64,000 nt of DNA from the NCBI RefSeq assembly GCF_001029105.3, contig NZ_CP011807.3, positions 1,426,001 through 1,490,000 on the forward strand. The letters run 5' to 3'. This stretch comes from Pandoraea faecigallinarum (GTDB taxonomy: Bacteria; Pseudomonadota; Gammaproteobacteria; Burkholderiales; Burkholderiaceae). The notes below the pieces were generated by a model. That model made no database searches. It saw only the letters and a list, made by a program, of their open reading frames with translations, and was not told the origin of the DNA. Position numbers and translations under genes: made by a program. Positions 1 to 8,456 of the stretch are shown in pieces (the first letter of the stretch is position 1; each line of letters begins with the position of its first letter).

Positions 1-920
1 AGGCGGCGGAAGAGACGCCCGCCGGTGCTGTACTGATGGCTCAGGCGTTCCAGGACGCGGGACTGCCGGACGGCGTGTTCAATCTCGTGTTCGGCGATCC
101 GGCAACGATTTCGTCGCATCTGATCGCCAGCCCGGTCGTGCGGGGTATCACATTCACCGGCTCGACCCCGGTCGGCAAGCATCTCGCCGGACTTGCGGCA
201 CAGCATATGAAGCCCGCCATTCTTGAGTTGGGCGGGCATGCCCCGGTCATCGTGTGCGACGATGCCGACCCGGAGGCAGCGGCGCTTGCCTGCGTCAAAG
301 GCAAGCTCAACAACGCCGGACAGGTCTGTGTGGCGCCCACGCGCTTCTTCGTGCACCGAGATGTCTACGACGCCTTCGTGGCCTCGTTCGCGCGTCATGG
401 CGGGGCCGTTCGCGCCGGGCATGCGCTAGCGCCCTCCAGCGACATCGGACCGGTCGTGAATCGACGTCGTTTGGACGCACTGCACGCGTTGGTCGACGAC
501 GCCGTGGCGCGTGGCGCACGGGTCGTGTGCGGCGGCGAGCGTTCGGCGGGACCCGGCTACGTTTTTCCGTTCACCGCACTGGCCGACGTGCCGGCCGACG
601 CGCGCGCCATGCAAGAAGAGCCGTTCGGACCGCTGTCGCTCATCGTGCCGGTGGACAGCCTCGACGACGCCATCGCGCGCGCCAACGGCGTGCCCTATGG
701 TCTGGCAGGCTACGCCTTCACGCGCTCGGCCGCGAACGCCTATCGCCTTGGCGACGAACTCGAAATCGGCAATCTCGGCATCAACCATCTGGTCTCGGCG
801 GTCTCGGAGACACCGTTCGGCGGCGTGAAGGAAAGCGGCTACGGCCGGGAAGGGGGCACCGAGGGGCTGGAGTGCTACACGCACGTCAAGAGCATCTCTC
901 ACCTGATGGATCCGGCGTAA
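1..920 (+). CDS. NAD(P)-dependent aldehyde dehydrogenase, succinate-semialdehyde dehydrogenase type (5' end missing)
   Basis: This is the C-terminal 305 or so residues of an aldehyde dehydrogenase. The frame is open to the left window edge, so the ATG at 36 is internal and the start lies outside the window. The general-base Glu is seen in LELGGHAP and the nucleophilic Cys in GQVCVAPTR. The end of the family fold, with PFGGVKESGYGREGG, is present. The sequence around these motifs resembles succinate-semialdehyde dehydrogenases (GabD-like), which oxidise a semialdehyde to the acid in the cytoplasm. The true substrate cannot be told from the fragment. It lies 130 bp upstream of a DUF3311/symporter pair on the same strand and may serve the same catabolic route. 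Confidence 0.85.
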   Translation, partial: AAEETPAGAVLMAQAFQDAGLPDGVFNLVFGDPATISSHLIASPVVRGITFTGSTPVGKHLAGLAAQHMKPAILELGGHAPVIVCDDADPEAAALACVKGKLNNAGQVCVAPTRFFVHRDVYDAFVASFARHGGAVRAGHALAPSSDIGPVVNRRRLDALHALVDDAVARGARVVCGGERSAGPGYVFPFTALADVPADARAMQEEPFGPLSLIVPVDSLDDAIARANGVPYGLAGYAFTRSAANAYRLGDELEIGNLGINHLVSAVSETPFGGVKESGYGREGGTEGLECYTHVKSISHLMDPA

Positions 921-1050
921 CCCGACGACGGATCTGGCGCGGGGAATTGTGCGTGACACGCTTCGCCGCAGTCGTGACGAGCCGCATGGCGACGGTTTAT
1001 CGATAAGCCATACGGCCCGACAAGCAAACGGGAACAACCTGGAGACGTAC

Positions 1051-1266
1051 ATGCGGTCCATTTATGTTTTAGCACTCCTACCTGTATTGGCGGTTCTGGT
1101 AGGACCGTTTTTCGTCAATCGAGTCACGCCCTATGTGCTGGGCATGCCGTTCTTGCTGGCATGGCTGGCCGGTGCGCTGGTGCTGACGTCGGTCGTGATG
1201 GCGATCATTTTTTACGCCGATCAGGCGCGCCTTGCGACGGCCAAACACAGCGCCGAAGGAGTCTGA
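1051..1266 (+). CDS. DUF3311-type small membrane protein, symporter partner
   Basis: A 71-residue protein with two hydrophobic segments, near residues 3-20 and 30-52, so a small inner-membrane protein. The ATG at 1051 is chosen over the in-frame upstream codon at 949 because GGAG sits just before it (1039-1043) and the extra N-terminus is charged and unlike the family. It ends 2 bp before the start of a sodium:solute symporter. DUF3311 proteins are usually encoded directly upstream of such symporters and are thought to be accessory subunits. Their exact role is not known. The same arrangement recurs at 4728-6401. Confidence 0.75.
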   Translation: MRSIYVLALLPVLAVLVGPFFVNRVTPYVLGMPFLLAWLAGALVLTSVVMAIIFYADQARLATAKHSAEGV

Positions 1267-1268
1267 GC

Positions 1269-2744
1269 ATGAATAGTGCATTGATCTTCATCTTTCTGGC
1301 CGTGGCGCTCGCGCTGTTTCTCGGCATTCGGGCAAGGCGCGGCAAGGACATGAGTCTTGAGCAGTGGGCCGTCGGCGGCCGGGGGTTCGGCGCAGCCATC
1401 GTTTTCCTGCTCATGGCAGGCGAGATCTACACGACGTTCGTGTTTCTCGGTGGCAGCGGCTACGCATACGGCCATGGCGCAGGGGCGTATTACCTGCTCG
1501 GCTACGGCAGTCTGCCGTTCATCCTGTCGTACTTCCTGCTGCCGCCGATCTGGCGCTACGCAAAGGAACACGGCCTGATATCGCAGCCGGACTTTTTCGC
1601 GTCGAAGTTCAACAGCCGATGGCTCGGTGTGCTGGTCGCCGTTGTGGGCTTCGCCGCCCTCGTGCCTTATCTCGTGCTGCAACTCAAGGGTCTGGGCATC
1701 ATTGTCAGCGTGTCGTCTTACTCGGCGATTTCCTCGAATCAGGGCGTGCTGATCGGCGCGATCGTGGTCGCGGTGTACGTGGCGCTGTCCGGCGTGCATG
1801 GCTCGGCGTGGACCTCGGTCGTGAAGGACGCGCTAGTCATGTTCGTCGCGGTGTTCCTCGGGCTGTATCTGCCGTATCACTACTACGGCGGCGTGGGCGA
1901 CATGTTCGCGGCCATCGAGAAGGCGAAGCCCGGTTTCCTGGCATTGCGCGATGTCGGGGAAAGCCCCGTATGGATGGTCTCGACCGTGATTCTGTCGACG
2001 CTGGGTTTTTATATGTGGCCGCACATGTTCATGGCGACCTACACCGCCAAGCGTGAGGAAGTACTGCGTCGCAATGCCTTCGTGCTGCCGATCTATCAGC
2101 TCATGCTGTTGTTCATCCTGTTCGTCGGCTTCTCGGCGGTGCTCGCGGTGCCGGGTCTCACCGGCGGCGACATCGACCTGGCGCTGTTCAAGGTGTCGCT
2201 CAAGACGTTCGATCCGTGGTTCGTCGGCGTGATCGGTGCGGCGGGTATTCTCACGGCGCTCGTGCCGGGCTCGATGATTCTGATGACGGCGGCCACGCTG
2301 CTCGCGAACAATGTGTATCGCCCGCTGCGTCCGCACTCGAGCGACGCGCACGTGGCCCGCGTCGCCAAGTGGCTGGCCCCGGCAATCATGGCGCTCGCCG
2401 TGCTGTTCACGCTGGGCGGCGGGCAGACCATCGTTGCGTTGCTGCTCATGGCCTACGCATTGGTCACGCAGCTCTTCCCGGTGCTGTTGGCCAGTCTCAT
2501 CGGCAAGCACCTCGTCACGCGTACGGCGGCGTTCGCCAGCATCATCGTCGGCGAAGCGACGGTCGCGTGGGTGTCGCTCACCAGGAAGTCGGTGGCCGCG
2601 CTGTTCCCGTTCCTGCCGGACGCCCTCAAGGACCTGAACGTCGGCATCGTGGCGCTGGTGTTCAACGTGGTGACGCTGGTGGCCGTGACCTTGCTCACGC
2701 GCCGCACGGCGGGCGCTGCGCAATTGTCGACCGACGCTTCCTGA
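1269..2744 (+). CDS. Sodium:solute symporter (SSS family)
   Basis: A 491-residue polytopic inner-membrane protein with about 13 hydrophobic segments, the usual size for the SSS family (TC 2.A.21), which couples uptake of small organic solutes to sodium entry. The N-terminal segment EQWAVGGRGFGAAIVFLLMA is the typical SSS opening. The ATG at 1269 follows the stop of the small membrane protein by 2 bp, so the two are translationally coupled; a longer frame to 1161 overlaps that gene and is not used. The substrate is unknown. The neighbouring aldehyde dehydrogenase and M20 amidohydrolase suggest an organic acid or amide. A terminator-like hairpin follows directly. Confidence 0.85.
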   Translation: MNSALIFIFLAVALALFLGIRARRGKDMSLEQWAVGGRGFGAAIVFLLMAGEIYTTFVFLGGSGYAYGHGAGAYYLLGYGSLPFILSYFLLPPIWRYAKEHGLISQPDFFASKFNSRWLGVLVAVVGFAALVPYLVLQLKGLGIIVSVSSYSAISSNQGVLIGAIVVAVYVALSGVHGSAWTSVVKDALVMFVAVFLGLYLPYHYYGGVGDMFAAIEKAKPGFLALRDVGESPVWMVSTVILSTLGFYMWPHMFMATYTAKREEVLRRNAFVLPIYQLMLLFILFVGFSAVLAVPGLTGGDIDLALFKVSLKTFDPWFVGVIGAAGILTALVPGSMILMTAATLLANNVYRPLRPHSSDAHVARVAKWLAPAIMALAVLFTLGGGQTIVALLLMAYALVTQLFPVLLASLIGKHLVTRTAAFASIIVGEATVAWVSLTRKSVAALFPFLPDALKDLNVGIVALVFNVVTLVAVTLLTRRTAGAAQLSTDAS

Positions 2745-2746
2745 GG

Positions 2747-2772
2747 CGTCCAGTCGCCTGGACGGCTTTTGT
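2747..2772 (+). terminator. Rho-independent-type terminator after the first symporter
   Basis: Arms CGTCCAG (2747-2753) and CTGGACG (2758-2764) enclose a TCGC loop and are followed by GCTTTTGT. It begins 3 bp after the symporter stop codon, so it may end or attenuate transcription before ribH2. Confidence 0.6.
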
Positions 2773-2780
2773 AACGAAGT

Positions 2781-2809
2781 GCGCGAGCGCCGGAGACCGG
2801 GGCTCGCGC
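2781..2809 (+). promoter_or_regulatory. Strong stem-loop just upstream of the RibH2 start
   Basis: Outer arms GCGCGAGC (2781-2788) and GCTCGCGC (2802-2809) match perfectly. Inside them CCGG pairs with CCGG around an AGA loop, with a single G-G mismatch between the two stems. It ends 12 bp before the ATG at 2822, which has only a weak purine-rich ribosome site. It could affect translation or mRNA stability. It does not look like an FMN riboswitch. Confidence 0.45.
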
Positions 2810-2821
2810 GAAAGACAAGTC

Positions 2822-3310
2822 ATGACGAATTCCCTAGATATTCACCGCATTGCCTTTGTGCAGGCGGGTTGGCACGCCGACTTGCTCGACGGCGCGCGCG
2901 ATGCCTTCCAGACACGGATGACGGAACTCGGCGTCCCCGCCGCGTGCATCCGTCATTTCGACGTGCCCGGCGCATTCGAAATTCCATTGTTTGCCAGACG
3001 TCTCGCGCAAAGCGGGGAATACGACGCCATCGTCGGTGCCGCGTTCGTCGTCGATGGCGGCATCTATCGTCACGAGTTCGTGGCGCAGGCCGTCGTCGAT
3101 GGTCTGATGCGCGTGCAGCTCGACACCGATGTGCCGGTCTTCTCGATGTCGCTCACGCCGCATCGCTTTCACGGGCACGACGAGCATTACGCCTTTTTCG
3201 ACGAACACCTGCGCCACAAGGGGCGTGAGGTCGCCGACGCCTGCGTCGGCATGCTGCTTGCACTGGCGAATCTCGCTTCGCCGTGCGCCACCGGAGGATC
3301 TCCGACATGA
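2822..3310 (+). CDS. ribH2: 6,7-dimethyl-8-ribityllumazine synthase, type 2 (RibH2)
   Basis: A 162-residue lumazine synthase homologue. The family joins 5-amino-6-ribitylamino-uracil and 3,4-dihydroxy-2-butanone 4-phosphate, the penultimate step to riboflavin. The motif GAFEIP and the segments GGIYRHEFVAQAV and VPVFSMSLTPHRFH follow the RibH2 form known from Brucella and Mesorhizobium rather than the classical RibH of riboflavin operons. No other rib gene is nearby. Instead it overlaps an M20 amidohydrolase by 4 bp and follows a symporter, a catabolic-looking setting. It may be a second copy with a specialised role. The start at 2822 gives the usual family length. Confidence 0.85.
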   Translation: MTNSLDIHRIAFVQAGWHADLLDGARDAFQTRMTELGVPAACIRHFDVPGAFEIPLFARRLAQSGEYDAIVGAAFVVDGGIYRHEFVAQAVVDGLMRVQLDTDVPVFSMSLTPHRFHGHDEHYAFFDEHLRHKGREVADACVGMLLALANLASPCATGGSPT

Positions 3311-4491
3311 CGCATCCGATCGACCTCGACACCTGGCTTGCCGATAACGAAACGGCCCTGCGCACCTTGCGCCGGGACTTGCACGCGCACCCCGAACTGC
3401 GCTTCGAAGAACGTCGCACGGCCGACATCGTAGCGGGCTATCTGACGTCGCTCGGCTACACCGTCGAGCGCGGCATGGCGGGCACCGGTGTCGTCGCAAG
3501 TCTGCCGGGCAAGGATCCGTCGCGAGGCATCGTGCTGCGCGCCGATATGGACGCGTTGCCGATTCAGGAAGCGAACACGTTCGCGCATGCGTCGTGTCAC
3601 CATGGCGTGATGCACGCGTGCGGGCATGACGGCCACACGACGATGTTGCTTGGCGCGGCGCACGCGTTGCGCCAGTTGCCGCAACTGCCGGGCTCGGTGC
3701 ACTTCGTCTTTCAGCCCGGCGAAGAGGGCGGGGCCGGAGCGCAGAAGATGATCGACGACGGCCTGTTCGAGCGCTTTCCCACGCAGGCGGTGTTCGGCAT
3801 GCATAACTGGCCGACGCTGCCCGCGGGAGAATTCGGCTTGCGCAGCGGTCCGATCATGGCGGCGGGGGTGCGTTTTCGCATTACGATTCGCGGTAAGGGC
3901 GCACATGCGGCCCAGCCGCACCTCGGACTCGATCCGATCCCGCTTGCGTGCTCGATGGTGCTTCAGTTTCAGACGCTTGCCGCCCGGCACAAGGATCCGG
4001 TGTCTGCCGCGGTGGTCTCCGTGTGCATGGTGCATGCGGGCGACACCGACAACGTCATTCCGGATACCGCCGAACTGCGCGGCACGATCCGCACGCTGTG
4101 CTCGACGGTGCTGGGGCAGTTGCAGAACGACATGTGCCGCATCGGCGACGGCCTGGCTGCCGCGTACGGCGCGAGCATCGAGTCCGAGTTCTTCCAGTAC
4201 TACCCGGCAACGGTCAATACGCGCGAGGAGACGGCGCTGTGCGAGCGGGTCATGCGCGAGACGTTCGGCGACGCCGCCACCCATGCCGACGTGCCGCCGA
4301 ACATGACATCGGAAGATTTCGGATTCATGCTCGAAGCGAAACCGGGCGCGTACGTACTCATCGGCAACGCGCCGCGCGGCGAGACGGGCGCCGGTTTGCA
4401 TCATCCCGCTTACGACTTCAACGACGGGATCATCGGCGACGGCATTCGCTATTGGGTTGCGCTGGCACAGGCGTATTACCAGTCGAAATAA
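3307..4491 (+). CDS. M20 family amidohydrolase (hippurate hydrolase/N-acyl amino acid hydrolase type)
   Basis: A 394-residue cytoplasmic metallo-amidohydrolase of peptidase family M20D. Metal-binding segments are clear: HACGHDGHTTMLLGAAHAL near residues 100-118 and the catalytic glutamates in QPGEEGGAGAQKMI. The dimerisation domain lies between about residues 180 and 300. The family removes acyl groups from amino acids (hippurate, N-acetyl or indole-acetyl conjugates). The ATG at 3307 is preferred to 3283 because GGAGG lies 10 bp before it. It overlaps the RibH2 stop in an ATGA junction, so both are translated from one message. Its substrate is not evident. Confidence 0.85.
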   Translation: MTHPIDLDTWLADNETALRTLRRDLHAHPELRFEERRTADIVAGYLTSLGYTVERGMAGTGVVASLPGKDPSRGIVLRADMDALPIQEANTFAHASCHHGVMHACGHDGHTTMLLGAAHALRQLPQLPGSVHFVFQPGEEGGAGAQKMIDDGLFERFPTQAVFGMHNWPTLPAGEFGLRSGPIMAAGVRFRITIRGKGAHAAQPHLGLDPIPLACSMVLQFQTLAARHKDPVSAAVVSVCMVHAGDTDNVIPDTAELRGTIRTLCSTVLGQLQNDMCRIGDGLAAAYGASIESEFFQYYPATVNTREETALCERVMRETFGDAATHADVPPNMTSEDFGFMLEAKPGAYVLIGNAPRGETGAGLHHPAYDFNDGIIGDGIRYWVALAQAYYQSK

Positions 4492-4727
4492 ATCACCTGT
4501 ATTTTTTGCTAGATTAACTTCGTTCATTTCGCCGATTGAAACGAAAATAAAGCGAATGAAATTCGGTATTTAGTTTTAATACGCGCAACATCGCTTCGAA
4601 TCCCCGGAGCCCTTGATACTGCGGGCTTTCGGGGTGCTCCGGCAAATCCCGCATCGTTCGGCTAGAGTGTATTTACGCGTGATTTACATGCGCTTTCGTC
4701 GAATCAAAAATGAGGAGATCTGCTGAG
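4492..4727. other. AT-rich intergenic region upstream of the second symporter pair
   Basis: This stretch is much richer in A and T than its surroundings and probably carries the promoter for 4728-6401. It holds an imperfect inverted repeat, TTCATTTCGC against GCGAATGAA (about 4523-4560), and a bulged stem between CCCCGGAGCCC and GGGCTTTCGGGG (about 4602-4633). No RNA gene was recognised. Confidence 0.4.
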
Positions 4728-4907
4728 ATGCGGTTATTGCTATCGCTGCCGTTCATCGGCTTGTTGTGGGTGCCGTTTTACAATCGCGAATTGCCGTCGC
4801 TCTGGGGATTCCCGTTCTTTTACTGGTACCAGTTTGCCTGGGTGCCGCTGACCTCGCTGCTGATCTGGATCGTGTTTCGCGATGGTCTGAAGAAAGGGGA
4901 AGAGTAA
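4728..4907 (+). CDS. DUF3311-type small membrane protein, symporter partner (second copy)
   Basis: A 59-residue protein with two hydrophobic segments separated by the aromatic stretch WGFPFFYWYQF. It resembles the small protein at 1051-1266 in size, topology and position. The ATG at 4728 is preferred over 4710 because GAGGAG (4711-4716) sits 11 bp before it and would fall inside the gene otherwise. Its stop codon abuts the symporter start at 4908 with no gap, so the two are translationally coupled. It is probably an accessory subunit of that symporter. Confidence 0.75.
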   Translation: MRLLLSLPFIGLLWVPFYNRELPSLWGFPFFYWYQFAWVPLTSLLIWIVFRDGLKKGEE

Positions 4908-6401
4908 ATGGGCGCCGGCATCAACTGGACCGCGCTGGCGGTTTTCGTGTTTTTCTTCGTCCTGGTAACCGTCATGGGGTTCTGGGCGTCGCGCTGGATG
5001 GCGGGGCCTTCCCACAAGGGGGCGCATCTGGACGAGTGGGGGCTGGGCGGCCGTAACTTCGGCGCGTGGATCACGTGGTTCCTCGTCGGTGGCGATTTCT
5101 ACACTGCCTACACCGTGATCGCCGTGCCGGCGCTCGTCTATGCCGTCGGGGCTTATGGCTTCTTCGCGCTGCCGTACACGATTCTCGTGTATCCCATCGT
5201 TTTCCTCATCATGCCGAAGCTGTGGCACGCGGCGCACAAGGCCGGTCACGTGACGGCCGCCGACGTTGTCTACGGCCGGTATCAATCGCGTCCGCTGGAA
5301 TTTGCGATTGCGCTCACCGGCGTGGTGGCGACGATGCCGTACATCGCACTGCAGCTTATCGGCATGGAAGTCGTGATCAGGGCGCTGGGTCTGAGCGGCG
5401 AGTTGCCGCTGCTCGCGGCGTTCGTGATTCTTGCGCTGTACACGTATTCGGCGGGGCTGCGTGCACCGGCACTGATCGCCTTCGTCAAGGATCTGATGAT
5501 CTACATCGTTGTCCTCGTGGCCGTGGTCGTCGTACCCGCGAAGCTGGGCGGCTACGGTGCCGTGTTCGATTCGGCGCGCGACGTGTTTGCGAACAAGGGC
5601 GGTGCGACCGGGCTGACGCTCAAGCCCGCACAGTTCCTGCCGTTCGCCACGCTGGCGCTGGGCTCGGCCATGGCGGCGTTCATGTATCCGCACACGCTCA
5701 CGGGCATCTTCGCCGCGAAGGACGCCAACACGATCCGCAAGAACGCGGTGTTTCTGCCGGCCTACACCGTATTGCTCGGGTTGATCGCGCTGCTGGGTTT
5801 CATGGCCTACGCCGCGGGTGTGAAGGTACAGACCAATAACGATGTCGTGCCGGCGCTGTTCAACGGCCTGTTTCCGAGCTGGTTCGCGGGCTTCGCGTTT
5901 GCGGCTATCGCGATCGGCGCCCTGGTGCCGGCGGCGGTGATGTCCATCGGGGCGTCGAACCTGTTCACGCGCAACTTCTGGAAGCCTTACGTCAACCCGA
6001 ATATTTCCAACGAAGGGGAAGCGAAGGTTGCCAAGGTCGTGTCGCTCGTGGTCAAGCTCGGCGCGCTGGTGTTCATCCTGTTCTTGCCGACGCAGTTCGC
6101 GCTGGACCTGCAATTGCTCGGCGGCGTCTGGATTCTGCAAACGTTCCCTGCGCTGGTGTTCGGCCTGTTCGTGGGCTGGTTCGGCGCTCGCGCGCTGCTC
6201 ACCGGCTGGGCGTTCGGCATCGTATACGGCAGTTGGCTGGCGTTCGCCGACGGCATCAAGCCGGTGCACACGTTCACGCTCGGCGGCGACAGGTACTCGA
6301 TGTACACCGGGCTGATCGCGCTGGCAGTGAACATCGTCGTTGCCGTGCTGGCCAATCTCGTACTCGGCAAGGGTTCGCGCCCGGCGCTGCGCAGCGCATG
6401 A
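4908..6401 (+). CDS. Sodium:solute symporter, monocarboxylate permease type
   Basis: A 497-residue inner-membrane SSS transporter with about 13 membrane segments. The N-terminal part DEWGLGGRNFGAWITWFLVG and the following GDFYTAYTVIAVPA resemble the monocarboxylate permease MctP of rhizobia, which takes up lactate, pyruvate and similar acids. That substrate is a family-level guess. It follows its DUF3311 partner without a gap and ends 30 bp before the convergent LysR gene. It differs clearly from the symporter at 1269-2744, so the two pairs are not a recent duplication. Confidence 0.85.
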   Translation: MGAGINWTALAVFVFFFVLVTVMGFWASRWMAGPSHKGAHLDEWGLGGRNFGAWITWFLVGGDFYTAYTVIAVPALVYAVGAYGFFALPYTILVYPIVFLIMPKLWHAAHKAGHVTAADVVYGRYQSRPLEFAIALTGVVATMPYIALQLIGMEVVIRALGLSGELPLLAAFVILALYTYSAGLRAPALIAFVKDLMIYIVVLVAVVVVPAKLGGYGAVFDSARDVFANKGGATGLTLKPAQFLPFATLALGSAMAAFMYPHTLTGIFAAKDANTIRKNAVFLPAYTVLLGLIALLGFMAYAAGVKVQTNNDVVPALFNGLFPSWFAGFAFAAIAIGALVPAAVMSIGASNLFTRNFWKPYVNPNISNEGEAKVAKVVSLVVKLGALVFILFLPTQFALDLQLLGGVWILQTFPALVFGLFVGWFGARALLTGWAFGIVYGSWLAFADGIKPVHTFTLGGDRYSMYTGLIALAVNIVVAVLANLVLGKGSRPALRSA

Positions 6402-6431
6402 TCGCGCCTGTTCGGGTTCGAGCGTGATGCG

Positions 6432-7316
6432 TTACCGGACCCGCAGTCCCCACAGCGCGTCGAGTACGTGCCGGGTCGAGCGTTCGAGCGGCCCGGCGGC
6501 GTGCGCAATGCCCAGCTCACGCCACAACGCGGGGCGCAACGCGCGCATGGCGATGCGTTCGTCGTTGTGGGGCGTCGTGGCCTCGTGCGGCAGCAGCGCC
6601 GCGCCGTAGCCCGCCGCGACGAGGCTCTTGATCGCGTCGTTGTAGTTCAGTTCGATTCGCGGTGCCGGATGATGGCCGGCCGCGGCGAACCATTCGGTGG
6701 TCTGCCGTGACAGGCGCGTCGTACTGTCGTTGAGGATGAGCGGCTGTGCCGCCAGCCAGTCGGGCGTGACGCTTTTCGGGATGGACCAATGCGCCGGCAG
6801 GAACGCTCTGACCGGATCGCGACGCCACTGACGGATCGTCAGCCCTTTGACCGGAGGCTGCGGCAGCGCCACCAGACCGAGGTCCAGCGCGCCGCGATGC
6901 AACCGGCTCAGTGTCTCCTGAGAGGTGAGAATCGCGACCTGCACATCGATATCCGGGTGGTCGAGACGCAGCGCTTCGAGCGCCTGCGGCAGGATGTGAG
7001 CGATGGCGCCTGTCGATGCCCCGAGCCGCACCCGTCCGGCCAGTCCCTGAGCGTGACGTTCGATGTCCTCCAGCGTACGCTCCGCGTCCGCGAGCAGGCG
7101 CCGTGCGCGCTCCACGAGCGCTTCGCCCACGGAGGTCGGTCGCACATGTCCGCGCTTGCGCGAGAGCAATTGCGCGCCCACGCGTGTTTCCAGATCCGAG
7201 ACATGCAGACTGACCGTCGGCGGCGAGAGGTGCAACGCCTGCGCCGCGTCGGCAAACGAACCGCTGTCTGCCACCGCGACAAGGGTCTTCAAACGGTCAA
7301 GGCTGATCTCTCTCAT
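6432..7316 (-). CDS. LysR family transcriptional regulator
   Basis: A 294-residue LysR protein. The winged HTH covers about residues 4-62 (LDRLKTLVAVADSGSF through SPPTVSLHVSDLE), and the periplasmic-binding-protein-like effector domain about 90-290. It is divergent from argC across 121 bp that hold a perfect 8-bp inverted repeat (7342-7363), a likely autoregulatory operator. The downstream neighbour on the other side is a convergent symporter. The regulated genes cannot be told from sequence alone; argC and the symporter are the candidates. Confidence 0.9.
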   Translation of the reverse strand: MREISLDRLKTLVAVADSGSFADAAQALHLSPPTVSLHVSDLETRVGAQLLSRKRGHVRPTSVGEALVERARRLLADAERTLEDIERHAQGLAGRVRLGASTGAIAHILPQALEALRLDHPDIDVQVAILTSQETLSRLHRGALDLGLVALPQPPVKGLTIRQWRRDPVRAFLPAHWSIPKSVTPDWLAAQPLILNDSTTRLSRQTTEWFAAAGHHPAPRIELNYNDAIKSLVAAGYGAALLPHEATTPHNDERIAMRALRPALWRELGIAHAAGPLERSTRHVLDALWGLRVR

Positions 7317-7341
7317 AGCGTCGTGTCGATTCAGAAAAATG

Positions 7342-7363
7342 GAATTTCAGCTTCATGAAATTC
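7342..7363. promoter_or_regulatory. Inverted repeat in the LysR/argC divergent region
   Basis: The arms GAATTTCA (7342-7349) and TGAAATTC (7356-7363) are perfect complements with a 6-bp spacer. The site starts 26 bp upstream of the LysR start and is followed by a T-rich tract (7366-7380). A dyad of this size between divergent genes is typical of LysR binding sites. No footprint is available. Confidence 0.5.
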
Positions 7364-7437
7364 AACTTTTTTTATTTTAATCGTGGCGCGAAGATACCAC
7401 CTCGACAGGTTCTCGACCGATTGATGAGGGTTTCGAC

Positions 7438-8364
7438 ATGGCTTCTCCGCTGATTTTTATCGATGGCGATCAGGGCACCACGGGCTTGCAGATTCATGAA
7501 AGGCTGTGCGCTCGCACCGACATTGGGCTGATCACGCTGCCGCACGCGCACCGGAAGGATCCGCAGCGCCGCGCCGAAGCCATCAACGATTGCGACATCG
7601 CGATTCTGTGCCTGCCGGATGCCGCCGCGCGCGAGGCAGCGGCGTCCGTCGTCAATCCGCGTGTGCGAGTCATCGACGCGAGTTCCGCGCATCGCACGCA
7701 TGCGGATTGGGTGTACGGTTTTCCCGAAATGGTGAAAGGGCAGGCCGCGCGCGTGGCGAGCGCGAGGCGCGTCTCCAATCCCGGCTGTTATCCGACGGGC
7801 GCCGTGGGACTGCTGCGGCCGCTGATCGACGCCGGGCTGATCCCGCGCGACTACCCGATCAGTATCAACGCCGTGTCGGGGTATTCCGGTCGCGGACGCG
7901 CCGGTGTCGAGGAGCACGAAGGGCCGAATGCGTCGGGCCGGTCGCAGCATCGCGTGTACGGGCTGGAACTGACGCACAAGCACACGACGGAAATCGAGGC
8001 GCATTCGGGCCTGACGTTCCGGCCGATGTTCGTGCCCTCGTATGGCTCGTATCGGCAAGGGATCGTGCTGACGGTTCCCATCGAGACACGTCTGCTCGCG
8101 CTGGGCGTCGACGGTGCGACGCTGCACCGCTGTCTATCGGCCCACTATGCCGGTCAAGAGCATGTACAGGTCATGCCGATGGAAGCGCCCGGCGTTGTGA
8201 ATCAGCTCGATCCGCAAGCTTTGAACGGGACCAGCCTGATGCAACTGAGCGTCTTCTCGCATAAGGGAAACGGCCAGGTTCTGCTCGCAGCGGTGCTCGA
8301 CAATCTCGGTAAGGGTGCGTCGGGCGCGGCGATTCAGAATCTGGAACTGATGCTCACGCGCTGA
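7438..8364 (+). CDS. argC: N-acetyl-gamma-glutamyl-phosphate reductase (type 2 ArgC)
   Basis: A 308-residue reductase that converts N-acetyl-glutamyl-phosphate to the semialdehyde in arginine synthesis. The N-terminal nucleotide-binding segment reads [17 protein letters not shown] and the catalytic Cys lies in SNPGCYPTG (near residue 118). The length and sequence match the shorter type 2 ArgC of proteobacteria rather than the roughly 340-residue type 1. No other arg gene is adjacent. The ATG at 7438 is preceded by a GAGGG-like site. It is divergent from a LysR gene, which may control it. Confidence 0.88.
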   Translation: MASPLIFIDGDQGTTGLQIHERLCARTDIGLITLPHAHRKDPQRRAEAINDCDIAILCLPDAAAREAAASVVNPRVRVIDASSAHRTHADWVYGFPEMVKGQAARVASARRVSNPGCYPTGAVGLLRPLIDAGLIPRDYPISINAVSGYSGRGRAGVEEHEGPNASGRSQHRVYGLELTHKHTTEIEAHSGLTFRPMFVPSYGSYRQGIVLTVPIETRLLALGVDGATLHRCLSAHYAGQEHVQVMPMEAPGVVNQLDPQALNGTSLMQLSVFSHKGNGQVLLAAVLDNLGKGASGAAIQNLELMLTR

Positions 8365-8456
8365 GCATCCGGACAGGGTGCGGTGGGCGGGCGACGTTGT
8401 TCGGCTACGGCCGGAGCGGGAACGTATCGGCGAAGCTCGACACTACGCGAGAGTGG

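Noticed and set aside
2745..2821. FMN riboswitch upstream of ribH2
   Set aside because: The 77-bp gap is too short for the FMN aptamer, and none of its conserved pieces was seen; only two simple hairpins are present.
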